Shown piece after piece: positions 26,001 through 34,442 of a DNA stretch of 64,000 nucleotides. The number at the start of each line of letters is the position of its first letter. Within the stretch, counting starts at the first letter, position 1. The stretch covers positions 62,001 through 126,000 of the forward strand of contig QFQQ01000001.1 in NCBI GenBank assembly GCA_003243445.1, read 5' to 3'. The notes below the pieces were generated by a model. It was not told the DNA's origin and did no database searches. It worked only from the letters and a program-made list of their open reading frames with translations. Source of the stretch: Citrobacter freundii. Its GTDB lineage: Bacteria > Bacteroidota > Bacteroidia > Chitinophagales > Chitinophagaceae. The position numbers and the translations under genes were made by a program.

Positions 26001-26909
26001 TTAAATCGTTAAGTTTGATTGCATAAAATCCAGAGTTTTCATTGGGCTTGTATCATATTCAGGACATGGGCCGTGCTGCGTGGCAACGAATGCACCAAGT
26101 TGATTGGCAAACCGGAGCGCATCCTGGGCGTTTGTATTGCGGATCAGTTGAGAAAGCAGCCCTGCCAGGAAAGCATCTCCGCTTCCAACGGTATCTTTTA
26201 CGTTTACCCGTAACCCTTTTTGCTGAATGATACCGCCGTCATCAAAGAAGACCGCTCCATCGCTTCCCATTGTAACGACTGCCTGCTTGATATTGAATTG
26301 TTCGCAGAAGAAACGGAGACGGTCTTCAATACTATTCAACTTCCTGTACCAGCCAGTGATCAGATCCAGTTCGGCGAGATTCATTTTTACAAAATCAGCT
26401 CTACCCAGTAATTCAGTGATACGTTCGCGCGTATAAAATCCTGAACGGAGATTTACATCGAATACTTTTTTGCAGGGTATGTCGAGCAGTTTGAATAATG
26501 TGTCCCGTGATACATCATTTCTTGCAGCCAGACTTCCATATACAAAAAAAGATGTGTTGCGAAGCAGTTGGTCAAACCGTTGATCCCAGGCAATATGATC
26601 CCATGCCACGGGCTGCACGATATCATACTCCACATCATGATTGCTTAAGAGTTTGGCATATACTTTACCGGTTTCATACTGATCATCGTATTGAAACCAG
26701 GAAGTATTCACTCCCTTTTCTGCAAATACCTGCTGAAGTTCTTCTCCTTCCTTGTCTGTTCCAACGCGTGTGATCACGGCAGTTGATACGCCTTGTTTTT
26801 GTAAATGATAAGCCACATTCACTGGTGCTCCGCCGGGAGCCGCACCGGAAGGAAGAATATCCCACAACACTTCGCCAAAGCAGATCACGTTATTGTTACC
26901 AGCATTCAT
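26001..26909 (-). CDS. PfkB-family carbohydrate kinase, probable fructokinase
   Basis: A 302-residue cytoplasmic ribokinase-fold sugar kinase. Family signatures are the N-terminal GGAPVNVAYHL (26-36, sugar-binding) and the C-terminal DTVGSGDAFLAG (239-250) with catalytic base D245 and the anion hole GSGD. It most likely converts fructose to fructose 6-phosphate, as in the equivalent Bacteroides thetaiotaomicron fructan locus. This is inferred from context; PfkB kinases also act on other sugars. It starts 9 nt after the MFS porter stop and is followed 20 nt later by SusC, so it sits in one operon with both. Confidence 0.87.
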   Translation of the reverse strand: MNAGNNNVICFGEVLWDILPSGAAPGGAPVNVAYHLQKQGVSTAVITRVGTDKEGEELQQVFAEKGVNTSWFQYDDQYETGKVYAKLLSNHDVEYDIVQPVAWDHIAWDQRFDQLLRNTSFFVYGSLAARNDVSRDTLFKLLDIPCKKVFDVNLRSGFYTRERITELLGRADFVKMNLAELDLITGWYRKLNSIEDRLRFFCEQFNIKQAVVTMGSDGAVFFDDGGIIQQKGLRVNVKDTVGSGDAFLAGLLSQLIRNTNAQDALRFANQLGAFVATQHGPCPEYDTSPMKTLDFMQSNLTI

Positions 26910-26918
26910 AGATGAGGA

Positions 26919-28268
26919 TTAATGTTTGGTTAATTTAACTTCGAGTTCTTCAAGCGATACACCTTTTGTTTCGGGCATTGCGATCAGCACCCAAACCAGT
27001 TGAAGCACCATCAATGCGCAGAAGAAAGCAAATATTGGCCAGGGATTATTTTTGAAAACGCCATATTGCCCATCTAAAAAATACGGGGTGACCAACGTGA
27101 TCAGTGCCGCGAAGATCCAGTGGACACTGGCTCCAAACGATTGCCCTGCGGCACGGAACCTGTTGGGGAATATTTCTGAAATAAATACCCAGATCACTGC
27201 ACCCTGACCGATCGCATGCGCGGCAATAAATAATAAAAGGAATGTCATTAACATCATGGGAGATGCATGTGAAGAAAAACACCAGGCAACCATCGCCAGG
27301 CTGATGATATAACCAAGCGAGCCGATGATCATCAGTTTTTTTCTACCCAGTCTGTCTATCAGGTAAAGACCGGCAAACGTAAAGAGCAGATTCGTGCCGC
27401 CGATAGCGATCGAATTCAACAATGAATCAGCGGTGCCAAGACCAATGCGCGTAAGAATTTCCGGTGCATAATAAAGAATGAAATTGATACCGGATAACTG
27501 ATTGAAGAATGCCACGAGAAATGCCAGCCAGATGATCGTCAGGTTTTTCCGGTTGAAGAACCCTGCACCGGTGGCTGATGCCGCCGCAGCATTGCTTTCC
27601 ATCATGGTATGGATCGCCGCATCAGGATCATCCACCCCCATTTGCTGAAGCGTTTTCTTTGCGGCGATCTTGTCGCCCTTATTCGTCAGCAACCAGCGTG
27701 GGCTTTCCGGCACGCCGATCACCAGTAGTATATATATAATGGAAGGGATGGCCAGTACGCCAAGCATCCAGCGCCAGTCGTTCTCACCTCCAACACCCTG
27801 CAGGAAATAATTGGAAAGAAATGCGATCAATATGCCGAAGACAATGTTGAACTGATACATGGCACCCAACCGGCCACGCGTTGCGGGTGTGGAGATCTCT
27901 GAGATATAGGTTGGCGCCACCACCGATGAAACACCGATCCCAACGCCCCCGATAAACCTGAAAAAGGAAAATGTATACGGATCCTGTGCAAGAGCGGAAC
28001 CGATCGCGGAGACGGCAAACAGGATCCCGATCCAAAGCAATACTTTTTTCCGCCCGAATTTTTCAGTCGGGAAACCGCCAAAGATGGAACCGAACAATGT
28101 TCCCCACAGCGCCATGGACATAATAAAGAAACCATGAAAAAGCGGAGACGTATGCCAAAGATGTTTAATTGGAAGATTGGCCCCTGAGATCACAACCGTA
28201 TCGAATCCAAAAATAAAACCGGCCAGGGCGGCCACAAGGGACCATTGAAAAACTTTCGTTCTTAACAT
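26919..28268 (-). CDS. MFS sugar porter (sugar:H+ symporter family)
   Basis: A 449-residue inner-membrane transporter with 12 hydrophobic helices. Sugar-porter signatures are present: FGRKKVLLWIG between helices 2 and 3, GGVGIGVSSVVAPTYISEI with RGRLG, PESPRWLL after helix 6, DRLGRKKLM between helices 8 and 9, and MPETKG at the C-terminus. It probably imports fructose liberated in the periplasm. It is the first gene of the predicted fructan operon, with a 523-nt gap to the sensor gene upstream. Its own start is the ATG at 28266-28268. Confidence 0.9.
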   Translation of the reverse strand: MLRTKVFQWSLVAALAGFIFGFDTVVISGANLPIKHLWHTSPLFHGFFIMSMALWGTLFGSIFGGFPTEKFGRKKVLLWIGILFAVSAIGSALAQDPYTFSFFRFIGGVGIGVSSVVAPTYISEISTPATRGRLGAMYQFNIVFGILIAFLSNYFLQGVGGENDWRWMLGVLAIPSIIYILLVIGVPESPRWLLTNKGDKIAAKKTLQQMGVDDPDAAIHTMMESNAAAASATGAGFFNRKNLTIIWLAFLVAFFNQLSGINFILYYAPEILTRIGLGTADSLLNSIAIGGTNLLFTFAGLYLIDRLGRKKLMIIGSLGYIISLAMVAWCFSSHASPMMLMTFLLLFIAAHAIGQGAVIWVFISEIFPNRFRAAGQSFGASVHWIFAALITLVTPYFLDGQYGVFKNNPWPIFAFFCALMVLQLVWVLIAMPETKGVSLEELEVKLTKH

Positions 28269-28791
28269 ACAGCAGCTCGTTTATAAAGTAAATGTAGCTG
28301 CGGGTGCTTCCAATCATTTTAAGGTTTGTTCCAAAAACTTTAGAATTTGTATTTGTTGAAAAATGAAGGAAGACATTATTGAGAAAGAATAAGTTAGAGG
28401 AGAAGAAATTATGATCGTGCTGGCAGGGATATCAAAATTGCAGCGGAGAATTTTGAAATTGAATGGAGTAAACTGATGTTTGAGGGGCGGGGTTCCCGCA
28501 GAACTTGGGCTGCGTAAGGCCCCCTCCAACCTCCCCCTTCAGGGGAGGCTTCGAGGATACTTTCAAATCGAAGAGTCGACTCGTAAAGAAAACGTACTTC
28601 TTAACGATTTTGTTCTTCAAGTATAATGAATGCTCAAAGCCTCCCCTGAAGGGGGAGGTTGGAGGGGGCCTTACGCAAAACGCAAAGGGAAATGATAGCA
28701 CCCGTTCTGCATTGATAAATTATTGGTGATTTGGCGGAATCCGATCTTCTGATAAATAGCACTATCAATCCTATAAAAAGGTCAGTAAGAT
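28269..28791. other. 523-nt gap between sensor gene and fructan operon
   Basis: This gap should contain the sensor's 3' end and the operon promoter. 28269-28500 is AT-rich and is the likely promoter and operator region for the MFS gene. I found no exact TAnnTTTG; TACATTTA at about 28283-28290 on the minus strand is a one-mismatch candidate. 28512-28677 is a perfect-arm palindrome. No gene is seen. Confidence 0.5.
28512..28677. repeat. Perfect 41-nt inverted repeat with 84-nt spacer
   Basis: 28512-28552 (TGCGTAAGGCCCCCTCCAAC..) and 28637-28677 are exact reverse complements. The spacer is AT-rich and non-coding. The C/T-rich arm type (CCCCCTCCAACCTCCCCCTT, abridged) is a common Bacteroidota intergenic repeat whose translation gives spurious PPLKGEVGGG peptides. 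It may terminate transcription leaving the sensor gene. Confidence 0.9.
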
Positions 28792-31560
28792 TTACACATT
28801 CCGGTATTCCTTCGGTGTGATCTTAAACTTCGATTTAAACACCGTCGCAAAATAACTCGCCGAAGAAAACCCCACCGTATACGAGATCTCGCTGATGCTC
28901 ATTGTATCATTCTGCAACAAAAACTTCGCTTTATTCAATCGCGTATTCAATATATAATCATTCACATTTATCCCAAGCCCCGTTTTTATCTTCCTGTAAA
29001 GTTGCACTTTGGAGATGCCCATGCTTTTGCAGATCTCGTCAACTGACAGATCGGGGTTGCCGATATTCGTTTCCACATAAGCCGAAAATTCATTCAGGAA
29101 TTTCTTCTCGCCTTTTTTCAGCGCGCCGCCATTGCTGATGCTTGCAGGTTCGCTGATGAAGTGATCCCGCAGCCTGTTGCGGTTCGACAAAAGGCTTGAG
29201 ATCGTTTCATCCAGGTAGTGCACATTGAACGGTTTGGTAAGATAGGCGTCCGCCCTGCTCCGCATCCCTTCGATCTTTTGATCGATATTCGTTTGCGCAC
29301 TCAGTAGAATGATCGGTATATGCGAGGTCCGCACATCAGATTTGAACAATTGGGTCAGCGTAAGCCCGTTCTGGTCCGGCAGCATCACATCGCAAATGAT
29401 CAGATCAGGGATATTGTTGAACACCTGTTCCGTTGCCGCCGCCGCATCCGCCGCTTCGAGGATCTCATAAGAATGAGAAAGTTTATCTTTCAGAAAACCT
29501 CTCAGATCATCGTTGTCTTCGATCAGTACGACCGATGTTTCGGGTGCAACATCGGTAGATTCCGTCAGTACATCCGGCATATGTGATTGTTTCAGCTCAA
29601 GCAGGTGTGCCGGGCTATGTTCAAAATCAGCAGGCGAGGAAGAATGATTCAGTTCCTCTTTTTCAAAATGCAGATTTCCCAGCTGAAGCGAGATGGTAAA
29701 AGTTGATCCATGACCGGGCATACTATTTACGGTGATCTTTCCCTTATGCATTTCCAGGAAGTCCTTTGTCAGTGCGAGACCGATGCCGGATGAGGATCTC
29801 GAATACGAGCGGTTGCCCTGGTAATACAGATCAAAGATGCGGTCCTGTTCCTCTCTTGTCATGCCGCGGCCGCTGTCTTCCACTTTTATGATCGCCTGGT
29901 TTTCGTAAGCGCTTTTCAGAATGTGTACGGTGATGCTGCCGTCGCTGTCAGTAAACTTCATGGCATTGGTGAGTACATTGAAGAGCACTTTATCAAACAG
30001 TGTTGGATCCACCCATACATTCAGGAAGCGTTCTTTGGTCACGATCTTCAGATCGATATTTTTCTTTGATGCGATAAGGCGATAAGATTCCACGATCTCA
30101 TGGGTGAATGCCACCAGGTCGATCTGCATCACCTGCAGCTTCATCTTGTTGGCTTCGATCTTCCTGAAATCGATCAATTGATCCACCAGTTGCAAAAGAC
30201 GCGAAGCGTTTTTATGGATCATGCCGAGGTGATTGGAACCGGGTGGGATCTTTTTCTTTTCCATCAGGTCTTCCACCGGCCCCAGTATCAAGGTGAGCGG
30301 TGTGCGAAATTCATGTGAGATATTGGTAAAGAAATTGACCCGTGCTTCGTTTGCTTCATGCGCCTTGGTCGCCATATCCATGATCTGGTTTTTCTGATCA
30401 AGGATCTCCAGGTTCTGCGATTTCAATTTGCGGTTGATCTTCCTGTTTTCAAACAGTGAATAAACGGCAACGCCACCAAGGATGATCGCGAGGGCCAGGC
30501 TGCCGATCACTATATATAAGAATGTCTGGAGATTGGTGGACAAACGCGTCAGTTCCTGCAGTTTGGTCAGTTGCCGTTCAATCTGTTGCTGCTGACCAAC
30601 CACTTTGTTTGCCTGAAGCTGGAACAGCCTTACATTATTGGTATCCACTACCGAAGTTTGGAGGTAATTTTCTTTCCTGAACTCTTCCCTGTTCAGGATC
30701 TTACTGGCGATCTGTATCGATTCTTCCCCGCCGGTGAGATAAAGCATGGTAGCGACCAGCCGGTGATCGGTCACAAACTGCATGCCTCCGCCTTCGCCCG
30801 GCACGCCGTCTACCCCGATGATCTTTGGTATCGGGAATTGCTTTCGTTTGCGGAATACTTCATAGGCGCCAAGCGCCATCATATCGTTGTGCGCATAAAC
30901 AAGGTCCACTTTCAGATCCGGCGGAATGGCTTTTTCGATCCTGGCTTCCGCAACATTCCTTTCCCATTCGCCATAGATCGTTTGCACTACCTTGATATTG
31001 GGGAATGAACTGATAGCCGATGCAAATCCATCATGCCGTTCGATGGCCGGGGACGATTTGGTAAGACCAAAGATCTCAATGACGGTACCTTTTCCTTTTA
31101 AAATGGAGGCAGCATATTCGCCGGCAAGTTTGCCGATCTCAAAATTATCGGAGCCGACAAATGCGGTATAGAACTTCGACGCGATCTTCCGGTCGAGCAC
31201 GATCACGGGGATGCCGGAGGTATAGACTTCTTCCACCACAGGTGTTAGCGGCTCCGTTTCGTTTGGTGAGATGATCAGCAGATCGATCTGTTCCTTCAGC
31301 AATTCCCTGACCTGCCGGATCTGTTCGCGGCTGTTACCACCCGCTTCCTTATATATAAGAGAAAGATTGGGATGAAAAGCAAGTTCGCGCTTCATACCAT
31401 CGAGCATGGTCTTACGCCACAGATCATCCACACATTGCGAGAACCCGATCACAAACTTTTTGGGCTTTAACCGGCCCGATAAAGAGTGCCAGATAAAGAA
31501 GGCCGAGCACAGAAACAGGGCCAGGATCACCAGGATCAGCGGTTTCAGTTTTCTTTTCAT
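28792..31560 (-). CDS. Hybrid two-component sensor/regulator with periplasmic sugar-binding domain
   Basis: A 922-residue one-protein two-component system. Domains in order: N-terminal membrane anchor (7-28), a periplasmic-binding-protein type I (RbsB/LacI-like) sensor (about 36-310), second transmembrane helix (345-370), HisKA with FFTNISHEFRTPLT (H416), HATPase with NVLTNAMKF, EDSGRGM and SGIGLALTK, receiver with EDNDD, phosphoacceptor D724 in CDVMLPD and K776, then an AraC-type DNA-binding domain (about 825-922). Most hybrid sensors use a beta-propeller sensor. A type I binding-protein sensor is the arrangement of Bacteroides thetaiotaomicron BT1754, which binds fructose. Together with the neighbouring GH32, fructokinase and SusC/D, this predicts induction by free periplasmic fructose. 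Confidence 0.93.
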   Translation of the reverse strand: MKRKLKPLILVILALFLCSAFFIWHSLSGRLKPKKFVIGFSQCVDDLWRKTMLDGMKRELAFHPNLSLIYKEAGGNSREQIRQVRELLKEQIDLLIISPNETEPLTPVVEEVYTSGIPVIVLDRKIASKFYTAFVGSDNFEIGKLAGEYAASILKGKGTVIEIFGLTKSSPAIERHDGFASAISSFPNIKVVQTIYGEWERNVAEARIEKAIPPDLKVDLVYAHNDMMALGAYEVFRKRKQFPIPKIIGVDGVPGEGGGMQFVTDHRLVATMLYLTGGEESIQIASKILNREEFRKENYLQTSVVDTNNVRLFQLQANKVVGQQQQIERQLTKLQELTRLSTNLQTFLYIVIGSLALAIILGGVAVYSLFENRKINRKLKSQNLEILDQKNQIMDMATKAHEANEARVNFFTNISHEFRTPLTLILGPVEDLMEKKKIPPGSNHLGMIHKNASRLLQLVDQLIDFRKIEANKMKLQVMQIDLVAFTHEIVESYRLIASKKNIDLKIVTKERFLNVWVDPTLFDKVLFNVLTNAMKFTDSDGSITVHILKSAYENQAIIKVEDSGRGMTREEQDRIFDLYYQGNRSYSRSSSGIGLALTKDFLEMHKGKITVNSMPGHGSTFTISLQLGNLHFEKEELNHSSSPADFEHSPAHLLELKQSHMPDVLTESTDVAPETSVVLIEDNDDLRGFLKDKLSHSYEILEAADAAAATEQVFNNIPDLIICDVMLPDQNGLTLTQLFKSDVRTSHIPIILLSAQTNIDQKIEGMRSRADAYLTKPFNVHYLDETISSLLSNRNRLRDHFISEPASISNGGALKKGEKKFLNEFSAYVETNIGNPDLSVDEICKSMGISKVQLYRKIKTGLGINVNDYILNTRLNKAKFLLQNDTMSISEISYTVGFSSASYFATVFKSKFKITPKEYRNV

Positions 31561-31937
31561 ACGTCAAAATCAATCGTCAGGTATCAAAAACATATGAAAG
31601 CTAAGCTGATTAACCGGAAAACAGTTTAAATTTTGTTTCAAATACTTTTAAAATCGGATCAGGATCTTCGAAGTGGGGGTTTGAGAGGGTTGAATTTCAG
31701 AAGGTTCCAGAGGTTCCAGAAGTTCAAGAGGTTTTCCAGAGGTTTAAGAGGTTTGGAAAGTTTGGGAGGTTCACGCGTTAGGTTATGTTTAAGGGTACGA
31801 AATCGTCCAGCTACGAAATTGGGAGTTAGTACCTGGGCAAACCTCCCAAACTTCCCAAACCTCTTAAACCTCTGGAAAACCCCTGGAACCCCTGGAACCT
31901 CTTGAACCTCTGGCCCCCCTGAAACCCCAGCCCCTCC
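31561..31937. other. 377-nt gap upstream of the sensor gene
   Basis: This gap contains the likely sensor promoter (31561-31660, AT-rich) and the best-preserved family D palindrome (31700-31917). No coding sequence is seen. Confidence 0.6.
31700..31917. repeat. Family D mirrored array, best preserved
   Basis: 31731-31771 and 31840-31880 are reverse complements over 41 nt with one mismatch, although each arm is a run of non-identical 9-11-nt units (TTTTCCAGA, TTTAAGA, TTTGGAA, TTTGGGA types). Outward the arms continue with TTCCAGA and TTCAAGA units whose order diverges. The spacer is 68 nt. The array starts 20 nt after the stop codon of the 31938-33206 gene on the transcribed strand. Confidence 0.9.
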
Positions 31938-33206
31938 CTAAAACACCGCCCTCGTATGCCTCGTCTCCGGCAAAAAGATCAATGCATCAAACAGGTCCAT
32001 CAATACTACCGGGTAATAATCCTTGCCATCGCCGGATTCCTTTCCGTAACCAAGCATTTTTATAGATCTGGATCTTTTCATTTCCGCTTTTACGTTTGCG
32101 GGCAATTTTGCGAAGTCAAGCAGGAAACCGGTTGAGGAAAGTTTCATCAGTTCTTTGTTCCATGAATCATTGAGTGGCTCGTGCAATTTTGCATTGAACA
32201 ATGAATCTGAGAAATCATGATCGTCATTGATAAAACGGCCCTTGATATAAGAGTAAGTGCCGGTGCCGCCGCTCAGGCCGATTGCAAAATAATCATTGGG
32301 GAAAGCTTTCACCACCGTTGCTCCCATCAATCCCACTTCATCCATCAGCCAGGCGTATCTTGAAATGTGCCCGCTGTGCGCCCATACAATGACTTTGGCA
32401 GAAGGATCGGCTGCGTAATGATTGATGCGTACGCCCATGATCTCATCCCGCGACACGGGGAGCTGCATTGCAAAACGATCGTAATAAATATAGGCTGTCT
32501 TTGCGTGCATCAGCAATTCTTTCAGTAATGGATCATTGTACTGACGGCCTGTGCAGAATGAATCGATGTGGTCCGCCAGTTTGTACGCTTCGCGCATATA
32601 AGCCATCGTCTTCGGAACGGAATCAGGTTTGGGCCCTGTCACCCGCGCATAGAAATGTTTTGCATCCAGTGTTTGACGGAGCTCGAACTCGTGCAACATA
32701 TTGTTCAATGAATCATCTTTATACCTTGCCGCTGCCTGGAGGAGATAGGCCGGCAGCAATTCGCGATAGCTGTCATCACAACCTGCCAGTTTAAGCTTCT
32801 CGTTCCGGGCGGCCTGCTTTCCAAACCAAACCAGGAAATCTTTCATTTCCTTCGATTGATAAATAGCGAAAAGATGTTTCCGCATCAGCGTATCCAGGTT
32901 ATCTTTTGTCAGACCTGCCTGCAATGCCATCATATCTTCATGTGGATTTTCAAGGATCACGGTGATAAAACCTTTATCCCGGATCAGCCGTTTGGTGATG
33001 GCAGCCCGGAGTTCATAGAAATCACCTGTGCCATGGGTATCCTCCCCGATCGCAACGATGCGTTTATCTCCGATTGATTTGACCAGGCTGTCAAGATATC
33101 TTTCTTTATGGTCAACCGGGATGATGTCTTTAGCCGAGAACGTTTGTGCCTTACTAATGCCTGATAACAACAAGATCATTAACAGGGGAATAAATATTGA
33201 TCGCAT
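31938..33206 (-). CDS. Erythromycin-esterase family protein, exported
   Basis: A 422-residue protein with signal peptide (ending ISKAQ) and the erythromycin-esterase fold. The N-terminal GEDTHGTGDFYELR (54-67) carries the conserved Glu and His (E55, H58) used in catalysis by EreA/EreB-type enzymes. Later motifs are FITVILENPHE, KLAGCDDSYRE and VIWAHSGHISRYAW. Family members hydrolyse esters, including the macrolide lactone in a few cases, but most environmental homologues have no known substrate. Export to the periplasm makes a macrolide-resistance role possible but unproven. It is a single gene between the sensor region and an M23 peptidase. Confidence 0.82.
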   Translation of the reverse strand: MRSIFIPLLMILLLSGISKAQTFSAKDIIPVDHKERYLDSLVKSIGDKRIVAIGEDTHGTGDFYELRAAITKRLIRDKGFITVILENPHEDMMALQAGLTKDNLDTLMRKHLFAIYQSKEMKDFLVWFGKQAARNEKLKLAGCDDSYRELLPAYLLQAAARYKDDSLNNMLHEFELRQTLDAKHFYARVTGPKPDSVPKTMAYMREAYKLADHIDSFCTGRQYNDPLLKELLMHAKTAYIYYDRFAMQLPVSRDEIMGVRINHYAADPSAKVIVWAHSGHISRYAWLMDEVGLMGATVVKAFPNDYFAIGLSGGTGTYSYIKGRFINDDHDFSDSLFNAKLHEPLNDSWNKELMKLSSTGFLLDFAKLPANVKAEMKRSRSIKMLGYGKESGDGKDYYPVVLMDLFDALIFLPETRHTRAVF

Positions 33207-33426
33207 AGTCAGAATGTTTATGGATCAAAGAAACGAAGGGGATCAAAGCCTGATGGGGTTGTTTCTGCAAGGCAGCTATTTTTACGGCGAAAAGGAAAGG
33301 GAATGATTTTGCCGAAGAAAAACTGGTTTTTGTCGAACGGATCACCGCTTTTATTTTCATAAAAAGTATTACTGTCCTTTCCGGTTTATTTTACCGCTAA
33401 GAAGGGAGAACGGTAAGAAAACAGTT

Positions 33427-34023
33427 CTAGGGTTGACAGTAGGTCTTCCAGTGTTCCAGCAACACAATTCCTTTGTCGGTCCTGAATTTTGTTTTCACAA
33501 ACGAATCCATATCATAGCTCAATTTCCGCTTTACAGAAAAGTGCAGATGCGGTCGAACCACCAATCCGGTCGATCCGCTTTTGGCTATCAGTTGCCCGGC
33601 ATTTACACGGCCCTTTTTAACAAGCACGCCATTCTTCTGCAAATGCCAGTAGCAGCCAAAGCTGCCATCAACATGTTTTATGATAATGTAGTTGGCTTTA
33701 TTCTTATAACGGGAACTGATCCCACCTTCATCGCTGTTATCTTTATAACTATAGATCACACCGCCGCGTGCGGCATACACAGGTGTGCCAACCGGCATTG
33801 CAAAGTCCAACGCTGCTGTATGCGCATGAGAAAACAGGCCGCCGTATCCTTGCACTACACGATGCCTCTCCCCTTCTTTGAATGGAAGATCATAAATATA
33901 AGTGTCTGTATTTTCCGTCACTTCCGTGTGGTAAAAGAAGAGGATCAGCAAAGCCGACACGATGATCATAATTATAAGGAGAAACCATTTGAAGAATGGA
34001 TGAAGACGTTTTATAAAAACCAT
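33427..34023 (-). CDS. M23-family metallopeptidase, membrane-anchored
   Basis: A 198-residue protein with one N-terminal transmembrane helix (about 11-31) and an M23/LytM-type peptidase domain: SHAHTAALDFAMPVGTPVYA (zinc His and Asp, D73), YWHL and HLHFSV (H159, H161). It should cleave peptidoglycan peptide bridges, or serve as a scaffold if inactive, but the visible metal ligands look intact. The C-terminal tail is about 30 residues. It lies 220 nt upstream of the esterase-family gene and reads away from the PepSY gene end. Confidence 0.82.
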   Translation of the reverse strand: MVFIKRLHPFFKWFLLIIMIIVSALLILFFYHTEVTENTDTYIYDLPFKEGERHRVVQGYGGLFSHAHTAALDFAMPVGTPVYAARGGVIYSYKDNSDEGGISSRYKNKANYIIIKHVDGSFGCYWHLQKNGVLVKKGRVNAGQLIAKSGSTGLVVRPHLHFSVKRKLSYDMDSFVKTKFRTDKGIVLLEHWKTYCQP

Positions 34024-34192
34024 CGTTTTGGCTTAGGTTCAGAGAGATCGGTTATTGTTTCAAAATAAGGTGATTTATCTCTCCATGCAAACAATGGCCT
34101 GGAAGAATATTGCTTTTAACATTCCTGTACATAAAGATCGCGGGCCCACCAGAACCAGCAAGTTGGGTTAGTAAGCTGCTGCTTTTGTTCGT

Positions 34193-34245
34193 CCTTACCG
34201 TCTTACCGGTAAAAATTAAACCGGTAAGGCGGTAAGACGGTAAGG
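34193..34245. repeat. Family B hairpin (copy 2)
   Basis: A perfect 15-bp pair, CCTTACCGTCTTACC (34193-34207) and GGTAAGACGGTAAGG (34231-34245), encloses CGGTAAAAATTAAACCGGTA. The leader GTAAGCTGCTGCTTTTGTTC (34170-34191) matches copy 1 at 8474-8494, but the outer right arm is missing. Confidence 0.85.
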
Positions 34246-34325
34246 AAGTCTGAAGAAAGTAGCCTTGTCTTCAGTTAATGTGTAAAAATGCCAATACATG
34301 AAGGAGACTAACCAAACGGAAATAG

Positions 34326-34440
34326 AGCGATGAATTGGTCGACAAGATGAGGGGGCTTCAGCCAAAAGGAGGAAACCGGCCATCAGCCATCAGCCATCGG
34401 CCATCGAACGACTGTAGGGTTATAACTGGCAAGTTGGTTT
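34326..34440. repeat. Family C segment (copy 2)
   Basis: AGCGATGAATTGGTCGACAA.. then CGGCCATCAGCCATCAGCCA.. and TATAACTGGCAAGTTGG follow the same order as at 9568-9670. The GCCATCA hexa/heptamer is tandemly repeated three to four times here. No coding capacity. Confidence 0.7.
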
Positions 34441-34442
34441 AG

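Larger units (their letters stand above)
34024..34442. other. 419-nt gap with two repeat elements
   Basis: This gap lies between the M23 gene start and the PepSY gene stop. It carries the family B hairpin (34193-34245, with flanking GTAAGCTGCTGCTTTTGTTC) and a family C segment (34326-34440) ending next to the PepSY stop codon. No gene is seen. Confidence 0.65.

Noticed and set aside
28432..28729. Short frames on both strands encoding PPLKGEVGGG and PPPTSPFRGG peptides
   Set aside because: These are the two readings of the C/T-rich inverted repeat, a well-known source of false proteins in Bacteroidota.
33433..34068. Plus-strand open frame of 211 codons
   Set aside because: It lies exactly opposite the M23 peptidase gene, whose zinc motifs are clear; the plus-strand product has no recognisable features.
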